A stretch of DNA of 7,368 bases. Source: an uncultured Rikenellaceae bacterium (GTDB taxonomy: Bacteria > Bacteroidota > Bacteroidia > Bacteroidales > Rikenellaceae). How positions within the stretch are numbered: the first letter of the stretch is position 1; each line of letters begins with the position of its first letter. Location of the stretch: assembly GCA_947074135.1 (NCBI GenBank), contig CAMTOL010000107.1, positions 1-7,368 on the forward strand, given 5' to 3'. Positions 1 to 5,572 of this stretch are shown piece after piece. The notes under the pieces were generated by a model. It did no database searches, was not told where the DNA came from, and saw only the letters and a program-made list of their open reading frames with translations. Made by a program: the position numbers and the translations under genes.

Positions 1-383
1 ATTAGACTGCCGAAGCGATGAACTTTTGCGAAAATTACGATTACCAGCTCTTTATGTGCCACTGTATCCCAGCCCGAAGTGCTATTAATAGCGTGAGGAG
101 GATCGTGAACTCGTGTAACCTGCTCTGTTCGCACTTCGCACACTAACTCAATAAAATCTTCAGACGGATAACCCTCAATATTAAATTCCGTTGTTACAAC
201 CTTTTTCAAATCTCTAACATCGCTATAACGGATATGGCGACCATCAGGACGAGGGTGGACGGTTATGCCTTGGGCTCCGAAACGCTCACAATCAAGTGCC
301 ACTTTCACTAAGTTTGGCACATCTCCACCACGAGCATTACGAAGAGTAGCTATTTTATTTATGTTTACGCTTAATTTTGTCAT
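1..383 (-). CDS. pdxJ: Pyridoxine 5'-phosphate synthase PdxJ, 5' part only
   Basis: PdxJ condenses 1-deoxy-D-xylulose 5-phosphate with the aminoketone made by PdxA to form pyridoxine 5'-phosphate, the ring-closing step of DXP-dependent vitamin B6 synthesis in the cytoplasm. Seen: an uninterrupted frame from the ATG at 383 to the window edge, 127 codons, about half of the usual 240 or so. The N-terminus carries the family signature [14 protein letters not shown] (residues 7-20). [14 protein letters not shown] (39-52) contains the catalytic-type His43, and FNIEGYP (67-73) contains Glu70. Odd: the stretch that normally reads like VTLVP(E/D) is VTRVHD at 89-94, so a Leu and a Pro are replaced. 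GWDT at 104-107 is normal again. The gene diverges from nadK across a 101-bp spacer. Identity is secure; integrity of the unseen half is unknown. Confidence 0.95.
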   Translation of the reverse strand, partial: MTKLSVNINKIATLRNARGGDVPNLVKVALDCERFGAQGITVHPRPDGRHIRYSDVRDLKKVVTTEFNIEGYPSEDFIELVCEVRTEQVTRVHDPPHAINSTSGWDTVAHKELVIVIFAKVHRFGSL

Positions 384-429
384 TTTGAGTATTTAATATA
401 AAATAAAGTAATTCTTCAATAAGTTTTTT

Positions 430-437
430 TATCTTTG
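430..437 (+). promoter_or_regulatory. Candidate Bacteroidetes -7 box for nadK
   Basis: TATCTTTG matches the Bacteroidetes -7 consensus TAnnTTTG exactly and lies 47 bp before the nadK start, giving a leader of roughly 40 nt. No TTTG is present about 20 bp upstream, so the -33 half is missing or weak. The assignment rests on the -7 box and position alone. Confidence 0.4.
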
Positions 438-440
438 TTC

Positions 441-461
441 GTTATAGAAAGTAGCTATAAC
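441..461. promoter_or_regulatory. Perfect 7-7-7 inverted repeat between pdxJ and nadK, possible operator
   Basis: GTTATAG (441-447) and CTATAAC (455-461) are exact reverse complements separated by 7 bases (aaagtag). The dyad lies between a rightward -7 box candidate at 430-437 and a leftward one at 467-474, where both transcripts would start. That is a typical place for a repressor operator controlling both divergent genes. It could also be a small leader hairpin or chance in AT-rich DNA. The dyad is seen directly; its role is inferred. Confidence 0.35.
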
Positions 462-466
462 AACTA

Positions 467-474
467 CAAATGTA
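467..474 (-). promoter_or_regulatory. Candidate Bacteroidetes -7 box for pdxJ
   Basis: Read on the minus strand this is TACATTTG, an exact TAnnTTTG match, 83 bp upstream of the pdxJ start codon. A transcript would begin near 460 and carry a leader of about 75 nt. There is no TTTG at the expected -33 distance, which would fall inside the start of nadK. Only the -7 element supports it. Confidence 0.3.
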
Positions 475-484
475 TGAAAAATAA

Positions 485-1303
485 ATGAAAGTTGCCATAT
501 TTACACGTACCGATAGTTCTAAAATAGAGAATCTAATTACTCAACTCAAACACTACCCTATTGATTATCAAATTAACCCTCAAATTGACCAATTGGGAAG
601 GTTTGATATTGCTGTAACACTTGGTGGCGACGGCACCTTTCTCGATGCAGTTCGCCAGATGGGTCTTTGTTGCGATTTGAGTTCTCAATCATATCTTCCT
701 TTGTTGGGCATAAATATTGGAAGGCTTGGATTTTTGGCTACTATTTCGATGGAGGAGTGCCGAGATGCCTTTGATGCTCTTTTAAGCAATAAATATACCA
801 TCGAGGAGCGCACAATGCTTAAAATTAATGGTATTGAACCAGTACAAGCAAGATACGCTATTAACGAATTTACGGTTCAAAAACACGGCGTATCGATGAT
901 CGAAACTCAGATTACTATCGATGGTGTCGAGGTTGCCACTTATTGGGCTGACGGAGTTATAATATCGACTCCAACAGGTTCTACTGCATACTCGATGAGC
1001 GTTGGAGGTTCAATATTAACGCCTCAGTCGCCCTGTTTTATCATTTCGCCAGTTGCTCCGCACAACCTTTCGCTCCGCCCTTTGGTTGTCCACGATACAG
1101 CAACAATTGAGCTTAGAGTTCGTTCTCGCTTCGACGAGGGTATTACAGTAACGGTTGACAACAGTAGTTATTCAGCCCTAAACGAACAGAATTTCACAAT
1201 ACAGAAAAGCGATAATAAACTTAAAATCATCAATATAGGCAATACAAACTTTTACAATACACTTCGTCAAAAACTTCACTGGGGAGTAGATTTAAGAAAT
1301 TAA
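485..1303 (+). CDS. nadK: NAD kinase
   Basis: Phosphorylates NAD to NADP in the cytoplasm. Seen in the 272-residue product: the kinase motif GGDGTFLDAVR (47-57), GINIGRLGFL (75-84), the conserved Asn-Glu pair in AINEF (125-129), the DGVIISTPTGSTAYS block (156-170) followed by GG at 174-175, and a PVAPHNLSLRPL segment (189-200). The usual ending with a Leu-Gly/His-Trp type motif is present (LHWG, 264-267). The start at 485 is the only ATG before the conserved strand KVAIFTR; it has an A-rich leader and no Shine-Dalgarno. The product is slightly short: GGDG sits at residue 47 rather than near 70-75 as in E. coli and Bacteroides homologues, so the N-terminal subdomain is reduced. A short extra segment (about 61-70, LCCDLSSQSY) follows the motif. 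It diverges from pdxJ and lies 89 bp ahead of the amylase gene; co-transcription is possible. Confidence 0.96.
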   Translation: MKVAIFTRTDSSKIENLITQLKHYPIDYQINPQIDQLGRFDIAVTLGGDGTFLDAVRQMGLCCDLSSQSYLPLLGINIGRLGFLATISMEECRDAFDALLSNKYTIEERTMLKINGIEPVQARYAINEFTVQKHGVSMIETQITIDGVEVATYWADGVIISTPTGSTAYSMSVGGSILTPQSPCFIISPVAPHNLSLRPLVVHDTATIELRVRSRFDEGITVTVDNSSYSALNEQNFTIQKSDNKLKIINIGNTNFYNTLRQKLHWGVDLRN

Positions 1304-1392
1304 AAGAACTGTTTTACGTTTTTTCTTAAAAGCGACAATAACCAATAGTTTTTATGAAATATAGAAATTGTTAAATTAAAAATGATACGAAG

Positions 1393-2724
1393 ATGGGAAA
1401 TATGATATACAAAGTTCGAGAAGATAGTAAAACGCATCCAACGTGGACAAACATAGCGGTACTTTACGAACTAAACACTCGTCAATTTACACCTGAAGGC
1501 ACATTTAAAGCAGCAGCAGAGCATCTGCCACGACTTGCGAAACTCGGAGTTGACATTATTTGGATGATGCCAATTTTCCCTATTGGTCGTGAAAGACGCA
1601 AGGGAACTCTTGGTTCTTACTACTCTATTGCTGACTATACAGCCATAAACGAGGAGTTCGGAACGTTGGACGATTTTCGTGATTTTGTTCACAAAGCTCA
1701 CTCGCTTGGTCTATATGTAATTGTGGACTGGGTGGCCAACCACACAGCTCGTGACGCTCGTTGGACTCGTGAGCATCCCGATTGGTATGAGTGGGACTCT
1801 GCAAAAGGCGAGATTGCAACTCCATTTGATTGGAGCGACACTGCAAAACTTAACTACAACAACGACGAGATGCGAACCGAGATGATACGTTCGATGCGCT
1901 ACTGGTTGCGTGAGGTTAAAATCGATGGTTTTCGATGCGATATGGCGATGCTTGTGCCGAACGATTTTTGGGAGAGAGCAACAGTCGAATTAACGCTCGA
2001 AATGAATGGACAGGAGCGAGAGCTCTTTATGTTGGCTGAAGCTGAGGGTGGTGAATTTCACAGAGCATTCGATGCAACTTATGCTTGGGAATTGCATCAT
2101 ATCTTGAATCGAATCTCTCGTGGAGAAGCTGATTGTTATGCACTTGGCGATAGACTTAGCTACGAAAATTCTATCTTACCACATTCGGCAATCCGTATGC
2201 AGTTCACATCGAACCACGACGAAAATTCGTGGAATGGTAGTGCAATAGAGCGAATGGGCGACTCAGCGTTTGCTTTTACCGCTCTTACATTTCTATTAAG
2301 TGGTATGCCTCTTATCTACAATGGACAGGAGTGCGGTTTATCTCGTCGATTAGAGTTTTTCGAGAAAGATGCGATAAATTGGAGCAAACTAGACTCCGAA
2401 AAAGGGAGTAGATTCAACGCTCTTTATCGAGATTTATGCAAACTCAAACACACACACCCTACACTCGAAGCTGGAGCTACTGGCGGTAACATTGAAGGAG
2501 TTAATAACAATAAACCTTGGCAAGTATTCGCCGTTAAACGCAAGATAATGGACAAAATTGTTATTGGTATTTTCAACTTCAGTCCTATTGAAACAGAGGT
2601 TGAATTTTACGATGAAGATTTTTCGGGTATTTATTCAGAACTTGGCAGTAATGAGTCTATTGAGTTGATCTCAAATCAACACTACAACTTAGGTCATTGG
2701 GGATTCAAACTCTTTTACCGCTAG
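1393..2724 (+). CDS. Cytoplasmic GH13 alpha-amylase-family glycoside hydrolase
   Basis: Predicted retaining alpha-glucan hydrolase or transglycosylase, 443 residues. All four GH13 signature regions are visible in the TIM barrel: region I DWVANH (112-117); region II GFRCDMA (179-185) with nucleophile Asp183; region III LAEAEG (214-219) with acid/base Glu216; and region IV SNHDEN (273-278) with Asp276. LGSYYSIADY (73-82) is the usual loop after strand 2. A short all-beta C-terminal domain fills about 375-443. There is no signal peptide or lipobox, so it should act in the cytoplasm on imported maltodextrins or stored glycogen rather than at the cell surface like SusA/SusG. No CBM, transporter or regulator lies nearby. 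The start at 1393 is taken as the longest; Met4 at 1402 is equally possible. Exact specificity cannot be read from the motifs. Confidence 0.9.
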   Translation: MGNMIYKVREDSKTHPTWTNIAVLYELNTRQFTPEGTFKAAAEHLPRLAKLGVDIIWMMPIFPIGRERRKGTLGSYYSIADYTAINEEFGTLDDFRDFVHKAHSLGLYVIVDWVANHTARDARWTREHPDWYEWDSAKGEIATPFDWSDTAKLNYNNDEMRTEMIRSMRYWLREVKIDGFRCDMAMLVPNDFWERATVELTLEMNGQERELFMLAEAEGGEFHRAFDATYAWELHHILNRISRGEADCYALGDRLSYENSILPHSAIRMQFTSNHDENSWNGSAIERMGDSAFAFTALTFLLSGMPLIYNGQECGLSRRLEFFEKDAINWSKLDSEKGSRFNALYRDLCKLKHTHPTLEAGATGGNIEGVNNNKPWQVFAVKRKIMDKIVIGIFNFSPIETEVEFYDEDFSGIYSELGSNESIELISNQHYNLGHWGFKLFYR

Positions 2725-2748
2725 AGGGATATTCGTAATTCTATATAT

Positions 2749-2788
2749 TAAATGCCTTAATTGAATCTGTTTTCAATTAAGGCATTTA
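2749..2788. terminator. 17-bp perfect hairpin, likely bidirectional terminator
   Basis: TAAATGCCTTAATTGAA (2749-2765) and its exact reverse complement (2772-2788) flank a 6-base loop (tctgtt). The hairpin lies 24 bp after the amylase stop and 93 bp beyond the stop of the convergent head-GIN gene, so it is placed to end both transcripts. The outer stem is A/T-rich on both sides, giving short U-tracts in either direction, but there is no long T-run after it. Stem length and position make chance unlikely. Confidence 0.75.
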
Positions 2789-2881
2789 TTATATACTTAT
2801 ATCGGTTTATTAATGAAGGTTAAACCAATCTTTTATACGTATCAACCTACAAACACTTAAACTCTAAACACGATTTGCGCT

Positions 2882-3634
2882 CTATAATCTTTTAGCACCG
2901 TCGCCGCTCACAATACCATTGCCTGTATAACGAAAAGCACTCACACCACTCGTAATTACTGTTGCTTTACCCGTCACATCAGCTTTAATTACTGCTGTTC
3001 CCGAAGTTACAGCCTCGATTTGCGGAGATTTGAACGACAATAAATTAAGTGCAGAAGCAGCAGAGGCAACAACTTTAATTTGTGGTGCACTACCTGCAAT
3101 TGTAGCCTTAGACGAACCTCCAACCTCAATTGTCATATCTTTGGTTGCATTAATTTTCACATCTTCAATTCTCGCTGCTCCAGAAACAATAATTGCAGAC
3201 TCTTGACAATCAACCATTACAAACGACGCAAATGCAGTTCCTGAAACGTTCATAACTAATTTTTCTGATTCAAAAGTACCGCTACCAATAAGCATAGCAT
3301 CTCCACTGAGGTTAATATAATCTAATTGAGTAAGTACGATAGTAGCTCTAGGTCTATTTTTTTGGCTAACAAACAGAGAACTAGCATTCTTACCATAACT
3401 CAATCTAATATAATTATCATCTGTTAGTTCGAATGTAAGTTTATTAGACGAACCATCTGGAAAATCCACACTAGCTTTCGGATTATTTCCGAGCGATATA
3501 TTGACGTCAAAAGCCCCTGAAACAATTACTCCTTTGATGGGTTTACCTTCAAATTTTGTAATAGAACTTCGTTGTGCAAAACTAAGAGTTGAAACAAAAA
3601 GAAGAGAAAAGAGTGTTAATAAAAACTTTTTCAT
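2882..3634 (-). CDS. Secreted head-GIN / DUF2807 domain protein
   Basis: Exported protein of unknown function, 250 residues from the start chosen here. Start: an upstream in-frame ATG at 3703 would add 23 polar residues before a typical Sec signal peptide (MKKFLLTLFSLLFVSTLSFA, 1-20, cut before Gln21). It would also lie at the predicted transcription start, so 3634 is preferred. There is no lipobox Cys, so it should be a soluble periplasmic or secreted protein. The mature part opens with VSGAFDVNISLG (38-49), the hallmark of the head-GIN/DUF2807 family. It then shows repeated V/T-S-G-x-A turns at about 109, 130, 150, 171, 210 and 229, near 20-residue spacing, as expected of a right-handed beta-helix-like fold. 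The Pfam name suggests an adhesin, but that role is unproven. It is convergent with the amylase gene and divergent from pdxA. Confidence 0.85.
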   Translation of the reverse strand: MKKFLLTLFSLLFVSTLSFAQRSSITKFEGKPIKGVIVSGAFDVNISLGNNPKASVDFPDGSSNKLTFELTDDNYIRLSYGKNASSLFVSQKNRPRATIVLTQLDYINLSGDAMLIGSGTFESEKLVMNVSGTAFASFVMVDCQESAIIVSGAARIEDVKINATKDMTIEVGGSSKATIAGSAPQIKVVASAASALNLLSFKSPQIEAVTSGTAVIKADVTGKATVITSGVSAFRYTGNGIVSGDGAKRL

Positions 3635-3658
3635 AACTTTGTATTGATATATTAAATG

Positions 3659-3729
3659 GTTTGTTTGTTTTACTTGTTCAGTATAGTGGATTACAGTCCA
3701 CAAAGCTACAAATTACAAAACAAACGAAC
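3659..3729. promoter_or_regulatory. Nested dyad symmetry in the head-GIN / pdxA divergent region
   Basis: The outer arms GTTTGTTTGTTTT (3659-3671) and AAAACAAACGAAC (3717-3729) are reverse complements with one mismatch in 13. Inside them, GTGGA (3686-3690) and TCCAC (3697-3701) form a perfect 5-bp inverted repeat with a 6-base centre. The outer pair is centred at 3694 and the inner at 3693.5. The predicted start of the head-GIN transcript is also near 3694. Such an arrangement could be an operator or a DNA-bend site. The outer arms are low-complexity, so chance is a real alternative. Confidence 0.35.
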
Positions 3730-3732
3730 AAA
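3701..3732 (-). promoter_or_regulatory. Bacteroidetes-type promoter for the head-GIN gene
   Basis: On the minus strand TTTG (3732-3729) is followed, after exactly 20 bp, by TAGCTTTG (3708-3701). This fits both halves of the Bacteroidetes consensus (TTTG, 19-21 bp, TAnnTTTG). Transcription would begin near 3694 and leave a leader of about 60 nt before the signal-peptide start at 3634. It also argues against translation from the upstream ATG at 3703. This is the best promoter match in the window. Confidence 0.6.
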
Positions 3733-3760
3733 TTTTTGAAACAAAACAAATAATCGTTTT

Positions 3761-4732
3761 ATGAAAAAGGAGATAAAAATTGGCATTACTCGTGGCGATA
3801 GTTTAGGTGTAGGACCTGAGCTAACAGATATTATTATGAGCGAAAAAGTACTTCGTTCGATGTACAACCTTAAAGTTTTTGACGTAGATGACGACCCTAC
3901 AGGAGTTCGTTCATTGGAGGCTGCTACCGAAGCACTACGCAACAAAAGTATAGATGCTATTGTTACTAACCCAATATGCAAGAAACGTGCGGCAGAGGCT
4001 GGATTTGGTCACATTGGTCACACAGAGTTTTTCTCTTCACGTTTTGGAGTATCTGGTCGTGAGCCATTGATGTTTATGATTTGCGATTCACTTCGTGTAG
4101 CTTTGGTCACAAAACACGTTCCATTATCAGAAGTCCCTTCAATGATTTCGACTCAACGCATTTTAGATCATCTCCGTTCTTTGAAGCGTTCTTTGGAGGT
4201 TGATTTTGGAATTCGAGGTCCTAAGATAGCTGTTTTGGGGCTAAACCCTCACTGTGGCGAAGAGGGTTTACTAGGTAACGAGGAGCGTAATTTTATTATT
4301 CCAACCATTGATATAGCAAACGACGAAGGGATTTTGGCATTTGGTCCATTTGCTGCCGACGGTTTCTTTGGTTCTGGGGCATACCTAAAGTTCGATGCAG
4401 TTTTGGCAATGTATCACGACCAAGGACTTGCTCCTTTCAAGGCTCTTTCGTTTAGCGAGGGTGTCAATTACACTGCTGGACTTCCAGTTGTCCGCACCTC
4501 ACCTGCCCACGGTGTTGGTTTCGACATTGCAGGTAAAGGTATTGCTTCGCCTGATGCACTTAAGGCTGCTATTTACGCCGCCGCCGACATTGTTCGTTCG
4601 CGTCGTGCATATGCAGAGATGACTGCAAATCCACTTCAAAAACAGACTAATGAGCATAATGAAGGAGGAAGACGTGGTGCTCCTCACAAAGATGTCAATG
4701 TTGACGAGTTGCTTGAAACGATTGAGCAATAA
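3761..4732 (+). CDS. pdxA: 4-hydroxythreonine-4-phosphate dehydrogenase PdxA, shortened N-terminal half
   Basis: PdxA oxidises 4-phosphohydroxy-L-threonine with NAD(P); the product decarboxylates to the aminoketone used by PdxJ. Seen in 323 residues: KIGITRGDSLGVGPE (6-20), VTNPICK (68-74), GHTEFF (86-91), and the three metal-binding His in LNPHCGEEG (His164), AMYHDQGLAPFK (His219) and TSPAHG (His250), followed by DIAGKG (255-260). Odd: GDSLGVGP and VTNPI are about 57 residues apart, against about 100 in E. coli and Bacteroides PdxA. Roughly 40-50 residues are therefore missing around 36-50 with the frame intact. A charged C-terminal tail (291-323) partly restores the length. The start follows an A-rich leader without Shine-Dalgarno; TAACTTTG at 3634-3641 is a possible -7 box but has no -33 partner. 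It is followed closely by mqnD. Confidence 0.93.
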   Translation: MKKEIKIGITRGDSLGVGPELTDIIMSEKVLRSMYNLKVFDVDDDPTGVRSLEAATEALRNKSIDAIVTNPICKKRAAEAGFGHIGHTEFFSSRFGVSGREPLMFMICDSLRVALVTKHVPLSEVPSMISTQRILDHLRSLKRSLEVDFGIRGPKIAVLGLNPHCGEEGLLGNEERNFIIPTIDIANDEGILAFGPFAADGFFGSGAYLKFDAVLAMYHDQGLAPFKALSFSEGVNYTAGLPVVRTSPAHGVGFDIAGKGIASPDALKAAIYAAADIVRSRRAYAEMTANPLQKQTNEHNEGGRRGAPHKDVNVDELLETIEQ

Positions 4733-4770
4733 CATCTTTTGCACATATTTGAAAAAACAGGTACAACAAA

Positions 4771-5547
4771 ATGAAATTAAGGCTTAAAATAAGCCCTTGC
4801 CCAAACGACACCTTCGCTTTCTATGCACTGTTACACTCTTTGATAGATAACGAAGGTGTTGATTTTGATGTCGATTTCGAAGATATCGAAACCTTAAATT
4901 GTGCAATTCTCTCCTCTAATGGCGATGTAATTAAGGCATCAATTGCTGTTGCACCAAGAGTTAAAACAGATTATCAACTTTTGAGCTCTGGAGCTGCTCT
5001 AGGGTGTGGCAATGGTCCTATTGTTGTTCGTAAAGAGCATACAAGTGCAACAGTTGCAGGCATCAAAACAGTTGCATTGCCTGGCGAGAATACTACAGCA
5101 GCACTTCTATTTAATCGTTATTTCAAAGATTATACTCCACGTTACGAAGTGTTTAATCAAATAGCTAAGATGGTCAAAAACGAAAAAGTAGAGCTTGGTG
5201 TTTTGATACACGAGGGGAGGTTTACTTTCGAGAGTTTGGGATTAGAGCAAGTTGCCGATTTGGGTGAGATGTGGGAGTTAGAGAGCTCAATGCCACTGCC
5301 TTTGGGCGGGATTTTTGCTAACAGAAATATTGATTACAAGCAGGTTGAGCGAATAATTAGACGTTCGGTTGAGTGGGCGTTGAATAATCCGAAAGTTCCT
5401 CTCGATTTTGTTCGCAGACACGCTTCAGAGCTCTCTGAGGAGGTTATGCAGAGCCACATTGACTACTTTGTTAACAGTTATACTGTAAATCTCGGATTAG
5501 AGGGTCAGCAAGTTATTGAAAACCTCTGTAACTGCACTTTGTTTTGA
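4771..5547 (+). CDS. mqnD: 1,4-dihydroxy-6-naphthoate synthase MqnD
   Basis: MqnD cleaves cyclic dehypoxanthine futalosine to 1,4-dihydroxy-6-naphthoate in the futalosine route to menaquinone. Seen in 258 residues: the N-terminal signature SPCPNDTFAFYAL (8-20); the glycine-rich SSGAALGCGNGP (72-83); LPGENTTAALLF (103-114), typical of this periplasmic-binding-protein-like fold; GVLIHEGRFTF (143-153) with His147 matching the catalytic His region described for Thermus MqnD; and LPLGGI (176-181). Length is normal for the family. There is no signal peptide, so it is cytoplasmic. It starts 38 bp after pdxA on the same strand with no hairpin or clear promoter between, suggesting one transcript. No other mqn gene is in the window. 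MqnA is a related fold, but the PNDTF and HEGRFT motifs favour MqnD. Confidence 0.92.
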   Translation: MKLRLKISPCPNDTFAFYALLHSLIDNEGVDFDVDFEDIETLNCAILSSNGDVIKASIAVAPRVKTDYQLLSSGAALGCGNGPIVVRKEHTSATVAGIKTVALPGENTTAALLFNRYFKDYTPRYEVFNQIAKMVKNEKVELGVLIHEGRFTFESLGLEQVADLGEMWELESSMPLPLGGIFANRNIDYKQVERIIRRSVEWALNNPKVPLDFVRRHASELSEEVMQSHIDYFVNSYTVNLGLEGQQVIENLCNCTLF

Positions 5548-5565
5548 TTAACAACTCTTATCAAA
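5543..5565. terminator. Weak imperfect hairpin at the mqnD / SDR convergent junction
   Basis: TTTGATTAA (5543-5551) can pair with TTATCAAA (5558-5565) across a 6-base loop with one bulged base. The pairing overlaps the mqnD stop codon and fills most of the 25-bp gap between two convergent stops. The stem is short and AT-rich with no strong T-tract. It is the only structure present where a bidirectional terminator would be expected, and it may not be functional. Confidence 0.22.
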
Positions 5566-5572
5566 CTCACTC

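Noticed and set aside
1304..1392. Possible promoter between nadK and the amylase gene
   Set aside because: TACGTTTT and TAGTTTTT each miss the TAnnTTTG consensus by one base and have no TTTG at the -33 distance.
1471..1846. Two open frames on the minus strand within the amylase gene (1471-1701, 1625-1846)
   Set aside because: They overlap a gene with complete GH13 motifs, have no family-like motifs and are antisense shadows.
2804..2826. GGTTTA / TAAACC inverted repeat in the amylase/head-GIN gap
   Set aside because: Only 6 bp with an 11-base loop in AT-rich DNA; not distinguishable from chance next to the strong 17-bp hairpin.
3635..3703. In-frame extension of the head-GIN protein to an ATG at 3703
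   Set aside because: It would put 23 polar residues before a textbook signal peptide, and the ATG lies at or upstream of the predicted transcription start near 3694.
3706..3981. Minus-strand open frame of 91 codons overlapping pdxA and the divergent promoter region
   Set aside because: It runs antisense to conserved PdxA sequence and through the promoter of the head-GIN gene; no recognisable features.
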